Of a stretch of DNA of 64,000 nt, positions 48,371 to 60,424 are shown one piece after another. Location: positions 2,104,442 to 2,168,441 of the forward strand of contig VZDJ01000623.1 of assembly GCA_008694505.1 (NCBI GenBank), written 5' to 3'. A program made the translations under genes and the position numbers. The notes beneath the pieces were generated by a model. It did not search any database. It saw only the letters and a list, made by a program, of their open reading frames with translations, and was not told the DNA's origin. Source of the DNA: Cyanoderma ruficeps. Its lineage: Eukaryota; Chordata; Aves; Passeriformes; Timaliidae. How positions within the stretch are numbered: position 1 is the first letter of the stretch; each line of letters starts with the position of its first letter.

Positions 48371-50449
48371 GCAGGGATAAAATAGAGTTCCTTTCGGATG
48401 TCTGCAGTGCTGCTATGAATATACATATACTCACTGTTATGCTTTTTATATTATCTCTAATTTGAAATAAACAACATGATTACAGATTAGATCAATCATG
48501 GTTTCAGTATTTCTGGCCAAGGCAAGAAAAGCCTGGATGTGCTAGCTAAGAGTGTAATCGAAGCAGAGATTGTTTCACTGTTGATGATTTGTTTAAGGAT
48601 TTTAATTTACAGTAATGAGTGTCCTTCTCTGCATTGTAACCTGGCTCTTCATGTCTCCCTTTGGAAAACAGTCGTGCTTGTATATACCAGTGGAATGATG
48701 ATGCAAGGCACTAAACAACAAAAGAGAGCAGCTGAATGCTGCTGCCTGGCATCTCTTCCTGAATAGAACTGAGCGGCAGAATTGATGCCTCGCTGTCCTT
48801 ACTTGGATTTGCACAGGAGCTCTGGTGGGAGCTCAGCCACTGTTGGTGGCTGGGGGATAGGGAAGCTGAGTGTCTTTCAGAATTCATCCAGTGAACAGAT
48901 AACCAGTTCACTCCAGAGGACAGCTCTGCCTTGGCTACTGGAAGGATTCAAGGATGACGTTTTTTCTGCATATAGCTCGTGCGTTTCTTCTTATGAAGTT
49001 AAGCAAAGGAGCAACATGCAGTGGCAGCTGGAGAATACCACAGGTGCTTGAAAGCAATTTGGCAAAAACAGTCAAGAGAAAAGAGATCAACAGTTTACAG
49101 CATATTTATTTTTGGGTAATAGTTATTCAGATTGGAAGGGAGCTGTTGGGAATTCAAGCAGTGTTCAAAAATGATAAAATATGGTGCTAGGAACCTGATG
49201 TTCAAGCGCTTTGAAGTTGCTGTCACTTAATCTGGTTTCGGAATCCTGCCCAGAAATGATGCAGTAATAAGGGCCAGCTGCCATGGTTGCCTTTCTTATT
49301 GGTGTATTTTTAGTGGAATCATCAATTTAATGATGAACAAATGCAAACAAAAGGTGTGTTAAGGACAATTCAAAAGAGAAGCAATAGGAGAAAAACCCTG
49401 TGAATACAAAGGAATTAGAGGAATAGGGGGTAGTGTAAAGAAGAAAATCTGGTTAAAATCTGGAATGTTCTTTGAATGTCCAGAAAAATAGGTTTGGTTG
49501 CTTGCTTCAGATGGAAAAATGATGGTTTTTCCCTTCAATTTCCTCCAGGCAATGGAAACTTTCCATGCTTTCAGTGCCCATCTATGGAGCTTGATGGACT
49601 TCCTCTTGGAGGTGCCTGGAAGCCTCAGCCATATGTCAGGGTCATCTTTCTTGTGGGCAGCTCACTTGGTATTGATAGAAAAAGTCTGTTGTTCAGACTA
49701 TTATTCCTGCAATCTAAAACTGGCGATTTTTGCCTGGATTCAGGGACTTCTGCAATCAAGAGGATTTTATTCTTCTTTTCAGGAGGCTGTTAGACTGCCA
49801 CTGCTTGAAACCCATGCTTAGTTTGCTCGTTGATAGTTCAGCAGTAATTGTATTTACGGTTCATTTTGCTTGGATGCTCGTGACTCTAATCTTTCCACAG
49901 TGTCAGTGGCGCAGTTCAGCTCTGATGTACGTGTTCATCGTCCTGCTAAATGGAAAATCCCATTGCAGTTATGATTTCTGTCATCTCGGTGAAGGTTAGG
50001 AGAAAGGATGCTGTGGATGTTCCGTGGAAAAAGAGTGGGTAGTATGAAGTAGAAATACAGGTTGTGACCAAATCCTCAATCCTCTCCACTGCGCAACTGT
50101 AATTTAGATGTGAATCTATATACGTGAAACATTTAATCATAGACTGGACCTCTCTTTGCTAAAGGAATGGGGTGTTGGTTATAGAAACACCAAGGTGTTG
50201 CACAGTCCTACTGGAAAGTGTAATAAATGACATGGAAAGCTGAAACAGTCAAAGAAATCCAAGTAGCCACAGTGTTACATACTTCTGTTTAATTTTTCAA
50301 CGAGACACTTAGAATGACATCTTTTCTAAATGCCAAGGAGAAGGATTTTCACGGAAAGCGCTGTAGAACAACACAAGTCTTCCATTTCACAGGACTTCGC
50401 ACCAAGTAGGAAAATTAGTTGGCCACTCAGAGGGAAGTAGAGCAGATGA

Positions 50450-50900
50450 ATTAAATCTTCATTTTGTTTCTGTTGAGCTTTGGCAACTGAACTTTAATGC
50501 TTTTTAATTACATGCCTTACCTGGTTGGTGAGAGGGGCTATATTAAATCACAAATTCCTTAACATCTGGGGCTCATTTGTTTCAAAATGAACACCATCTC
50601 CTTTAATTCCCTATTTCTCTCTCTCTCTGCTCTTAAAATATTTGCCTTGTAGTGATTCCCCTTGCTAATTGCAATCCATCCAGTGCTGTATTGGAAAGAA
50701 ACATTTCAGTTGCATGATTTAATGCTTTTAAGTTGTCTTGGCTTTGCTGACTCATTGGTCAACCTTGAAAAATCATAGCAGTGCAAGCATTGCAATGCCA
50801 GCAGAGGACTAGCAGGTTGCACGGGGGACTCTGTTACTGATTAGTGTCATTTTTTTTCCGAGTTGAAAGAGCTATTGTGTTTAAGGCCATGAGATTTAGA
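50450..50900. promoter_or_regulatory. Candidate conserved non-coding element
   Basis: About 450 bp without repeats apart from a short CT run (about 50613-50627). It contains 'ttttaattacatgcc', 'ccccttgctaattgcaatcc', 'gctgactcattggtcaacc' (an AP-1/Maf-like TGACTCA core) and 'actgattagtgtc'. The density of TAAT words and the lack of decayed repeats suggest regulatory DNA. I cannot demonstrate conservation. Confidence 0.3.
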
Positions 50901-51769
50901 ATTAGGAGTAATTAAAAACCAAGGCTGCTGCCTTTATATTTTTTTAAATATGAAGGGCCCCAGGAGTCTCTGTAGTCATTAGAAAATCCTATTCTCGTGC
51001 TAAGCCTGTCCTTATAAGCAGTTCTGTTGTTGGCTTTCCTGAATGTAAAGCGGGATCTTGTTGAGAGTGGATGATGAGAGGGGTGAAATATCGTAAAGGC
51101 AGGGGAGAAGAAAAATGTGTGTGTGTTGTTCGTGTGTTTGGGGGGCAGATATTTAGTGGTTGCGTGGCTGCTTTGTAATGTGTCCTTAGCAACTGGCTTT
51201 CTACTCTAATGGGAAAAATAGATGGTGGGAAAGCATTCAGGGAAAGTGGGTCACATTTGATCCATGACCTAAAAGGAAAAGTGGGGGAAGGGAATAATCA
51301 GCTCAGATCATTAATGAGGTGAAAATTTATCCTTATAAAGCTCGTTCATTGCACTGGGAAAAAATGCTGTTCTGGTGTCTTGGCTATGTGATAGAAAATG
51401 CAGCTCCCACTCTCTGAAAACACAATTGCTCCGCGGCTTTGTATTAAAAGAGAGGGAAAAAAAAGAAAAAAGTTGTTTTTTTTAAACACTCTCCAGCAAC
51501 ACAATGATTAGACATGACAGTTTGGCTGTGGGGCCTTCCTTTCAGTTCAGGAAAATGTAGAACAGAGCTGAGCTGTCCTTTCCTAGTAAAAATGAGGTCA
51601 TTTGTAAAGCTTTGTGTACATTTCTGCAGCACTCGTGGAACAGAGCTCACAAAAACAGCTCTCCTGAAGCCTCACTCCTACCTCCACCAGTGCTCCCATT
51701 TTTAAGAAATGGAGGCCCATTGACCACATAAGATGAGGAATCAGAGGCTGTGATTTAGACGAAATGGCT
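50901..51769. other. Unique non-coding DNA
   Basis: No gene is supported. A GT-rich patch at about 51117-51138 and AT-rich sequence make up most of it. It may be part of a wider regulatory block joining the candidates on either side. Confidence 0.5.
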
Positions 51770-52260
51770 CCTCAAGGATGTATAGTTTTGATTTAACTGT
51801 CAGCGCGCTGCCGTTGCTGACTCCGAGCTTTTACAGCTGCGTGTGGCTACGGGGAAGATCCTTGTAATCTGTTCCTTCTCCCTGTGAGCTGCGTGTGTGC
51901 TCTGAAACAAGCAAAAGTACTCTGTCAGGCTTGATTATTCTGTTACATATACAATGTATTGTATACATTATATTCACTAATCCCTGTTGTTCATAAAAAT
52001 GCCCCAGGCAATTAAAATTTATTGAATAATAATTTATTTTGTGTAAAAGCTAATACTAATTTTCATACCCAACTATTTTTCTCCTACCAATCAAATGCTA
52101 TGTAGCTGCTAATATTTCAGGGTAGTTTTAATTAATGTGTCAGCCTAGTGCAACTCTATGGAAGAATGCATCATTGAATTAAATAAGAAAGGATAGCGAG
52201 GCATCTACTGGATAAATGCCTAGAAAATATAGAGTAATGAGACGTGAGCTGGCACATTAG
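51770..52260. promoter_or_regulatory. Candidate conserved element: CpG cluster plus TAAT-rich half
   Basis: The left part (51803-51851) has six CpG in about 50 bp, including GCGCGC. The right part is AT-rich and dense in homeodomain-type words ('tttattgaataataatttat', 'agctaatactaattttcat', 'gttttaattaatgtgtc'), with overlapping palindromes at 51949-51969. No mobile element interrupts it. This is one of the better enhancer candidates in the window, by inference. Confidence 0.35.
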
Positions 52261-55200
52261 AGTTGCATTCCCTTCTACCTTGAAACTTCAGGGAATACAT
52301 AGCCATTCCGTCCAGGAAACCCCCCGGATTCTCTGACTTTCTTAGTAGAGCAGCAACTGTTTCTGCCAACTGTATTGATATTCAGGCCAACCATGGAAAG
52401 ATGGAAGCATAGACAATTAAAGAAGTGTAAAGATCTTGGGCTCATTAATGAAGGTGCTTAGTAGAAACCAGTAAATAAAAAATTTCAGACTTTGTAGGCT
52501 AAGTGAACTCAGACCTGTGTGTCCCTTTCTCCCCTTTATTTCTTCACTGTCTATTAAAGTTGCCTGTGAGTGTGTCATGTTTCCTAACATATGAAAATAG
52601 TAGGAAAACATCTGGGCTTACTAATAAAATTAGGTCTGCTGCTTAGAAAGCAGGCAGCATTGTTTGGGACTTCAGAGATGCTCTTGCAATGCAAATAGTA
52701 ATAGTGGCTTTGAAAAGTACTTTCCTTCTGCTGTATTTCATAATATTCAAACACTGCCTTTAAAAGAAAAATTAGAATTGCATCAAGTTAAAAGTAAAAA
52801 TACATCATGAAAGGGTAGTTGGTTTTGTTGGTTTTTTTTATTTCTTTAATAACATAATGGTTCAGCATTTATGTAGTGGTTTCCTCTGAGTGTTTTGGAA
52901 TTCGTGTTGGGGGGGGATCGTAATTCAAAGGTGAGGGAGACAACTACAGCAAAGGGAAAAGACCTATGAAAGAGTGTGGCTGAGAAACAGCTTTTTTGTT
53001 GCACAATTCTGTGCTCTTTACCATTAGACACACTTCCCAGCTTTGTTCTTTGATTAGATTGCATCTTCTCTGAGGGATGACCATAGCAAGAAAACTGATT
53101 TACCTTAAAATAATCCGTGAGTAATACTACTCTCAATGAATTTGAAATTTCTCAAGTGAAGCTCTGTGCTCAGTGTTCAGAGCTGACCCGTTGCCCAGCT
53201 GGTGGCTTCCTATCCTGAGTGATTGTGTGGGCACAGGGCACAGATATCCTTCCCTGCCTTAGACCAGACTGAGCACAAATCCACAGCTCTCCAGTGGCGG
53301 CAGTCAGAATGAAAATTCAGGCTTCATCGTTTCTTTCTCCATATCTCTTACTTACAGTGACAAGCCCAGCAGGTTCAGCCTTCAAATCATTAAAATAAAT
53401 GCTCACATTATTAAAATCCCATATTTGATGCTTGGATTCCCCTTGGTTTCTTGTATCAGGGAGCTGAGACGTGTGAGCTTCAAGTCTGTATTCTTCCACT
53501 GCCAGCATCCTGGTCCCTCCACCTGCCCTGGGGCAGGTTCTTCCCTTTTTCCATCTGCTGAGCGAAGGTGCCGATGACCATACAGAGAGGAGTTATATGG
53601 AAAAACAGTTGGAAAAGGGCTAGAGATCTTAGGGAACCACATGGTGTTACTAATCCTCCAGCTTTCCAAAGACTTGTCATCACAAATAAGAGTTTTCCAC
53701 TTTCAGGGGCAGGAGGGAAAGAGAAAAAAGAAGGAAAGAAATTAACCCTGTGGTGTGATGACAGAGATTTCTATAAATCACACTGCGTTTCACACTGCTG
53801 CTGACAGCCGGCCAAACCTAAGCTGGCCAAGTTTCCACAGGTCGAGTATGTTACAGGGAGCTTAAAAATACATCCACGACTGTTTAACTACCTTTTCTCT
53901 TGCACAAGGGTACTGGAGTTAAGAGTCTTTGTAAATTATGTGGGGGTCAAAATTGTGTGGATGGTATTCCTGGTTTTTTTCCATCTCCTCTTTCCCCATT
54001 TTTTCTATAGAAGTGTCAGCAAGTCCCTAAGCCACGGGTTCATTTTTGTTTGTGAATTAAACCTCCAGAGTAAATAAATGTCCCCTAGGATAAGATTTTG
54101 TCAAAAAAAGTACAGTTTAGAAGTTATCTCATCATTTTAAATTTTTCCTACTGCAGTTATTTATGGTGACCTTAATAACATGGGGTTTTGACAACTTTTC
54201 AAGCTGTATTTTCCTTTCCATTTGGCAAAACAGTTCTGAAGGGCACCCCTCTTTTGTTTTCCCAGTGCTGCATCTGCAAAGAGTGTCCTTCAAACTCACA
54301 ATTAAAAGATCTTTGAAGTCAGAAACGTCCCCATAAATGACTGCCATATGACTTGGGAGGTGTGTGTGCATGTGTGTGTCCTAGAGCATATTTTTGTTAG
54401 GATTTTTCAGGTTGTGTTTATTAGGAAAATCTAAACCAGTTTTTCTCATTTTGTTTGTTTGCATGACGCCTTTAAAGGGCAAGTTGCTCCTTCCCTAATT
54501 ATGTGTAGTTGTTTATTTTCTTGTGAGCTTCAAAAGAACAGCACAACTGACAGAGCAAAATATCTTATTTGCAATAATAGAGAAAAAATAAGGGACTAAG
54601 TAAAATCTTAAACTATAATGAGGGCTTACTTTAAAAACTCAGACTTGTTGTTGGCTAGTTTTCTGCCAGTGCCACTACTGACCTTTTGTATAGCAGGTCT
54701 GTCTTTAAACATAGAAGTAAAACTGTTGTTAATCCAAAATACAAAGGAAAATTAATCCTTTGAAGATGCTGGAAAACACATTGCAATGGAATTTAGAGGT
54801 TTCAACAAGTGAGAAATTAAGACAACTTGGCCTGTTTTGCAGTGTGGACAATGTGTTCCACATGGCACGTGTGGGGTTTTTTTCATTAAAAAAAAATTGG
54901 TCAGTATTCTGCCTTCACATCCAGTCTCTTTTCTTTAATCTACAAATCATGGTTGCATGTCTGGTGGGATTTGGTTCTGCCACCATTTGACCCTGGCAGG
55001 AGCGTGTATGTCTTGCCCATCTGAGAAGCCAGACTCAAGTTTTACTCATTATTCCACAAAGCTGGCAGGAGTACTTGTACTTCTACATAGAATCAACTAC
55101 CACCAATATTAGGTTTTAGAGGTTTTCCCCCTACCTCAAAAAGCACTAGAGTACATGGTAAACTCACAGAGGAAAATCATTTTCTAACTATTGATGTTTT

Positions 55201-56440
55201 AGTAGAAATCTAATGAGGTACTTAGGTTTTTCTCATTTGTTATATTGAGGAGCAGGTAGAAAAGAAACAGAAAAAGAGAAACTTTTGGATTTCTTTAAGC
55301 TTCCTTGTAATACACAATAAGAAAAAAACCCTCTATTGATTTTGTTGTTGTCCAGCAATCTGATCAGAGTGAGGTCTGCTCTGCAGAGTGAGGTCTGCTC
55401 CACGTTTTCAGCTCCCTTTTCTGCCCCCTAAAACCTGCCTGGACAAAGATGACTTCTCCCTGGAGAGCTGGGAACTGTTTTCCAGACAACATTCATGTTT
55501 GCCTTTACTAAACAAAGAGAATTTAGACAAGGTAGGAGGAACAGAGGTGTTTTGAGGAGAAGAGGGGAAAAAGAGCAAAAAAACTCTGCCCCCAACCCCA
55601 TTCCCCAGCTATATTTTTCACTGAAATGCCAAAATCAGCTTCTTTCCTGTCCTGCATACAGATGCTTGGTTGAGCTACGGCTTCATGAGATTGTACTTCC
55701 CAGTAACATTTGAGAGTTTCCCCACAAGTCCTGAAGATTTCTCTGCCCACATGCTTTAACATCAAGCCTTTCTTATTTGTTTCCTTGTGTGTTTAAGATT
55801 TCACCTTCTGCTGCTGCTGAACCAAGCTTCACCCTGATTTTCCCTTTCATCATTTAATCTGTAGCCCCTCTGACACTCTTCTAATACCAGAACCTTGTTT
55901 TCAAAGACAGAGGAGGAGATGGGAGGATTGGCACTTCCTGAAAGGGTTACACAGGCAGGCAAGGGACTAAAATTCCTGAGGCCAAATAGTGGGGTGAAAA
56001 GGGGTAGGACCAACCTCTAGCACCTCTTGGTTGTCCTGACAGAGGCAATGCTGCCTCACGAAAAGGCAGTGAATATTTTAGCTTATTTTATCCACCTACA
56101 AAAATTTCTATGTGGTTCTCTGGGGCAGGATTGCCCCACTCCAGCCCTACTCCCAGCTTCTGATAAACTGCCAAAATGAACCCTCAAGTGCAGGTGTAGC
56201 CAAACTCTTTCCCCTTCCCCTGGCAGGGTAGAAGTCCACCCTGGCCAAACGAAGAGCTTGACTCATTGAAATAAAGCAGGATGAGCTTCATTTCCCTCTG
56301 TTCTGCAGAAATCCGCTTTGTCGCATCTTTGACCTCCAGTTAACCAAAACTATTCCATCTGTGGGAAGAAAAAAGTTGGCTACAGCCCTTCACAGATGAC
56401 TGGCAGCTTCTCCAGCTTTCACAGGCTAGGTTTAACACAG
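52261..56440. other. About 4.2 kb of unique non-coding DNA
   Basis: No exon or interspersed repeat is recognised. A G-run (about 52909-52917), a GT-rich patch (54362-54379) and a 19-bp tandem duplication (55366-55403) are the only structured features I see. Confidence 0.6.
55366..55403. repeat. 19-bp tandem duplication
   Basis: AGAGTGAGGTCTGCTCTGC (55366-55384) is followed immediately by a second copy (55385-55403) differing at the last few bases. It is a recent-looking local duplication. Confidence 0.9.
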
Positions 56441-56780
56441 GAGCACGTCAAGACCACGCCGTGCTGTCATCTGAAGTGCTCAGGGCTGTTGCCCTGGCAG
56501 TATCACGTTAAACTCATCGTGTATCAAGATGTGGTGGAGCAGGCACCCCGATCTGAGCACAGATGACACCCGAGAGCTGGTGCTGGGTTCTGGAGGCCGT
56601 GCCTGGTGCAGGCTCCTCGCGTTTCCACTGAGGTCGGCGTCTCTCTCACAGCCCACTGCAGCTGGGACTGCGCGTGATGAAATCGCAGCTTCAAAGTGCC
56701 TGGTGAAACAGATCCTTCCAGCCCTGTGCTGTAAGGAGACAGGAGTCACACCACGCAGGAGTGTGTCTGCGTGTGTCAGC
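56441..56780. promoter_or_regulatory. GC-rich, CpG-rich patch (weak CpG-island-like)
   Basis: A hand count gives about 17 CpG and about 58% G+C over 340 bp, an observed/expected CpG of roughly 0.6. That borders the classical CpG-island thresholds, in a region otherwise near 39% G+C. Open frames occur on both strands (plus 56529-56843, minus 56480-56782) without recognisable domains, as expected when TA-containing stops are rare. It could be a small CpG island or promoter of an unannotated transcript, or an exon of an unrecognised gene. I do not choose between these. Confidence 0.4.
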
Positions 56781-56999
56781 AAAGCACCTTTTCAGCCTGG
56801 TAGCTCAGTGCAAAAAAAATTTCAAAATGAATTGGGAAATTAAATTTTGAATCCACGTCTCTTCTGTTTGTTAGGGATTCGTCCTTTCACGTTAGATGCA
56901 ATGTTCCATTGTATGTCTTGTACCGTCTATATACACAATTTCCTTTTAATTTTTTAATATTGTCTTTCCCTGTTGTTGGGAATTTTTTTTTCTCTCTTT
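56781..56999. other. AT-rich spacer
   Basis: AT-rich sequence with A- and T-runs (56812-56819, 56985-56993). No feature is seen. Confidence 0.5.
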
Positions 57000-57420
57000 T
57001 TCTGGACAGGTTATACATATGCTAATAGAAATATGCCTATTATTTGAAGCATAGTTCTGCTTGTCAATGAAGCTTCATTAACACCGTTATCACTGCCTGA
57101 CATTTATCTTATAATTTTCCAGAGTTGACTGTTACATCTCCATGGAAACCCAAATTGCAATTGAAACAAGTGAGATAATAAAGGCATCCACAGAGGATTG
57201 ACAGTATGCAAGCCCACAGTGTTTGGAGGCTACATTTGTTTATAGTTCCTTAGATAAATCCCTTGCAGTGGAGATTTTTATTACCTGTCTCCTATCTTTC
57301 CATGACTACTGCTTATTGCAAGGTTTAGAGCAACACTTTTTTTTTATTTTGCTTTTTAATTAGAGCAATAAATTTTATTGGACTCATCAGGGGGAGGCAT
57401 TGGAGATGTAAATTCTAAAA
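57000..57420. promoter_or_regulatory. Candidate conserved non-coding element with an RFX-like site
   Basis: The block is repeat-free and dense in developmental transcription-factor words: 'catatgctaatagaaatatg' (octamer-like), 'gaagcttcattaac', and 'ttttaattagagcaataaat' next to 'ttttattggactcat'. At 57136-57149 the sequence ATCTCCATGGAAAC matches 13 of 14 positions of the RFX X-box consensus GTHNYYATRRNAAC. The element call is inference. Confidence 0.35.
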
Positions 57421-59299
57421 TGATTTTTCTGGAATGAAATATGAAGATTTTTTATATATGAATTTGGCACTGTGTAGACTAAGGCATTCTTATGTTGATT
57501 TGGTGGAGGTTTTTTTTTAGGAGCCAAAACTTAGGATCATGGGTTCTTTTGATTTGCTGACTCTTTCAGTATGCAAGAAGGATCTCTTTTCTTCTGTACC
57601 TAAGGATTTGAGCTCTCTTAAGTTCGTGACTCTAAAGCAATTTAGATGGTGCCTCAAAGCAAAGAGTCATGAAACTGGAGTGGGTCCAGAGTGAATTAAT
57701 CTGAAATTAATTTGATTTTGAAAGGCTCCATCTGGCTGTGTTTGGAAAAGGCATTTAGACAGATATATAAACAAATGATCATCTGTGTTCTATATGCCAG
57801 ATGTGGTGTCAAAAAAATGAAGAAATGGTTTAAAAAAAGGAATCAGCTGAGGGGGATTTTGCTATAATGATGCTCAACTTGTTGAAATCACAATTGCATC
57901 ACACTTTGGACAATGATCTTTTCTTATATTCAGGTTTGTAGAAGGGGAGAGCATGGCTGAGCTTGATAGGATTTTTTTGTTTTAAATAAGAAAATTGAAT
58001 GTCACAGCTTCCTCTAATGGTCTATTTGAGATCTAACCAAAACTGGCTAAACAAAATTGGCTTCACCCTTAAAACGAGCAGGGCTGTGATCTTCCATTCC
58101 CTTTTTAAGGAAGCTGTTTAGGTAAAGCAGCCATGTCAGGCATGAGCTCTTGGCCTCCTTCTCTTTGGATATGGCTTTTGTGCACATGAAAATGATTCCC
58201 TGCACTTTGTGGAGTTCAGCTGAGACCGAGCCTGTGCATGTGTGTTCATACACATGTGGCTGCCAGTCTTGAAAAACACTGGACTGTAAATTACTTCATT
58301 AAATAATTGGTTGATTTTAACACACAGAAATAGCTACATTTCAAAACAAATATTTGGAGAACATCTTTCCCATGCCCTCCATCTCAACTGCAGGACAGAA
58401 TTTGCCATAAACTACAAAAGACCTTGAATACCTCATAAGAACTTGGAGATAATTGCCAATGTGGCTACAAAACTTGCTGAAATAGTCACGTCAGTAATTA
58501 TCAAGTAAAAGAAAAAGATTTTGAAGCCTTCATTGCTGTCTTAGAAGTTTTTTGGAGGGCAAAGGAAGAAGAGAATTGAGTAACAACTTTGTAAATTTGG
58601 AGCAGTAAGTGTTTGGAATGGGGAGAGAGAGAGACTGAGGTTGTTGACAAGAAAACAGATGGTCCTACGTGTCCCGAATTTTAAAAGCCTGGTACTATTC
58701 TAATTCAGTTGTTGACATGTCACAAATACATAAGCATTTGGGTGTAATCAAATACCATTGTGCTTTTTAAAAAAATAATACCGATAAATGTTTCCTGCCA
58801 CAGAGAAAGCGTGCTTCATTGCAGATGTGTGTAATCAGCAAGGCAAGGTATTAATAATCCCCACCATTAATACTGAGCAGTCACTACTCCAGGTTCAACT
58901 TCATGTGAAAAAGTGCATCAATCTGTGCTCTAAAATTATAATGTAATTGTTCAGGCACACCAGCTCTCTGTCATGTTACTATCCAGCTTACAGTGATGCA
59001 GAGAGAAAAAAGCCCTTTTCAACAAGAGTCCCTTTTGGACAGAGCATAGATCTTAATGCCCCAAAGACATTACTAGCAAAAAAGTTGTTAAGGAGCACAA
59101 CAAGAGTGGAGCAGTAAGTTGTAATAGTTGCCATAACAGAGATTAGTTTAGACACAGGAAAATTATAAATCAAAAGCCATTGCTATGGCTTAACATCCCA
59201 GGTCAAAACGAGATTTTCAGGTGCCCAGCTGGAAGCTGGTCAGCAGAAAACAGATATTTAAAAGTCATGACTTATTATTTGTTGAACTTCTTATGGGGC
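57421..59299. other. Unique non-coding DNA
   Basis: No gene or mobile element is recognised. Short frames such as the minus-strand ones at 58047-58253 and 58988-59173 have no resemblance to known proteins. Confidence 0.6.
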
Positions 59300-59524
59300 A
59301 TAGAATAAGGGTGAATGGCCTTAAGCTGGAAGAGAGCAGGTTTAGTCAGGTATAAGGAACAAATCCTTTATTGTGAGGTTGCCCAGTGAGGCTGTGTCTG
59401 CCCCATCCCTGAAGGATGGGGCTTAGAGCAATTTGGTCTAGTTAAAGGCTCCCCTGCTCATGGCAGGGGGGTTGGAATGAATGGTCTTTAAAGTCCCTTC
59501 CAACCCAACCCATTCTGTGAATCT
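59300..59524 (+). mobile_element. CR1 LINE, short 3' fragment with an internal deletion
   Basis: Sense orientation: 'gggtgaatggccttaagctg', 'gcaggtttagtcaggtata', 'gaggttgcccagtgaggctg', 'ctcatggcaggggggttgg', 'tcccttccaacccaaccc' and a tail 'attctgtgaatct'. Between 'ttattgtgag' and 'gttgcccag' about 25 bp of the usual 'ggtggtgaggcactggaaca' is missing. It is 5'-truncated and non-coding. Confidence 0.95.
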
Positions 59525-60371
59525 CCATCTTAACTCTCATGGGACTTCTCTTAGAAGTACACCTACCTTACACCTGATGAAGTCAGTCCCAATCTTGTTT
59601 AAGCATTTAATTTAGAGGACAAATTCTGCCCAGAAAGCAAAAATGAATTACTGGGTGGTTGCCTAAGCTGAGCTTTATGTTGCAGAACATTATTGTTTAG
59701 CAGACCTCATCAAACCTTGAACTAATTATACCCCAAAAAGCCTACAGCAGCCTGGAAGAACAAGGGTTGGGGCTTACATAGGCTCTTAGTTTATATCTTC
59801 AAGTACTGACTTTCAGTCATTCTTATCATGTATCCCAGAAATTTGTGATTCTTGTCTGTGCTTGAATAAGAGGGGAAATGAATTCAAAGCAGTTGGGGAG
59901 GGGTGGCTTTGACTTTCTTCAGCCATTGAAGGGCAGGCATCTGTCACTGGCTGTTGAGCTTCTAGTTTCAGTTGAGTAAAATCTATAGGCCACTGTAGGC
60001 AAATCTCTAAAGATATGAAAATAAGCCACTCTAAGTTTTATCAGCAAAAACAAACATATGCTGCCCAGTTCAGACTTGTATAGAGGGTGTGTTTAATTGT
60101 TTGCTTCTGCTATTAGATGAACTAGCACTGATATTTAATTGGTTTCAAAATAGAAGACTGAAAAAAACCCAAACCTCTTCCCCTCGCTGTTTGCTTTCTC
60201 TTCTGCACTCGTTTACATGTATTTTAACTTATATGAGTTGCTCCACTCACAGCATGTGCACATCATTAAGCACTACTGCATGTTCTAAAAAAAAACTTGC
60301 TTAATAAAAAAAAATTTTGAAGGTCCCTACAGCAGCAGTAAGAGTTAAGATCTTCTGAAACATGTGGGACC

Positions 60372-60385
60372 TTTTTTTTTTTTTT
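60372..60385. repeat. Poly-T run (14 T)
   Basis: Directly visible. A second run of 12 T lies at 60413-60424, 27 bp further on. Confidence 0.85.
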
Positions 60386-60412
60386 AAGGTATGTTTGCAT
60401 GTAAGGGTTTGG

Positions 60413-60424
60413 TTTTTTTTTTTT
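60413..60424. repeat. Poly-T run (12 T)
   Basis: Directly visible, and a partner of the run at 60372-60385. Confidence 0.85.

Larger units (their letters stand above)
42911..50449. other. About 7.5 kb of non-coding DNA with few repeats
   Basis: It contains one worn CR1 fragment (45731-45846), a 16-base A-run (45613-45628) and a possible ancient L2/MIR fragment (48261-48370). Several open frames around 46182-46508 and 49476-49821 overlap each other in different frames, which is not how real exons look. No gene is called. Confidence 0.6.

Noticed and set aside
49476..49821. Two overlapping plus-strand frames of about 105 codons
   Set aside because: Different registers over the same DNA with no domain or splice logic.
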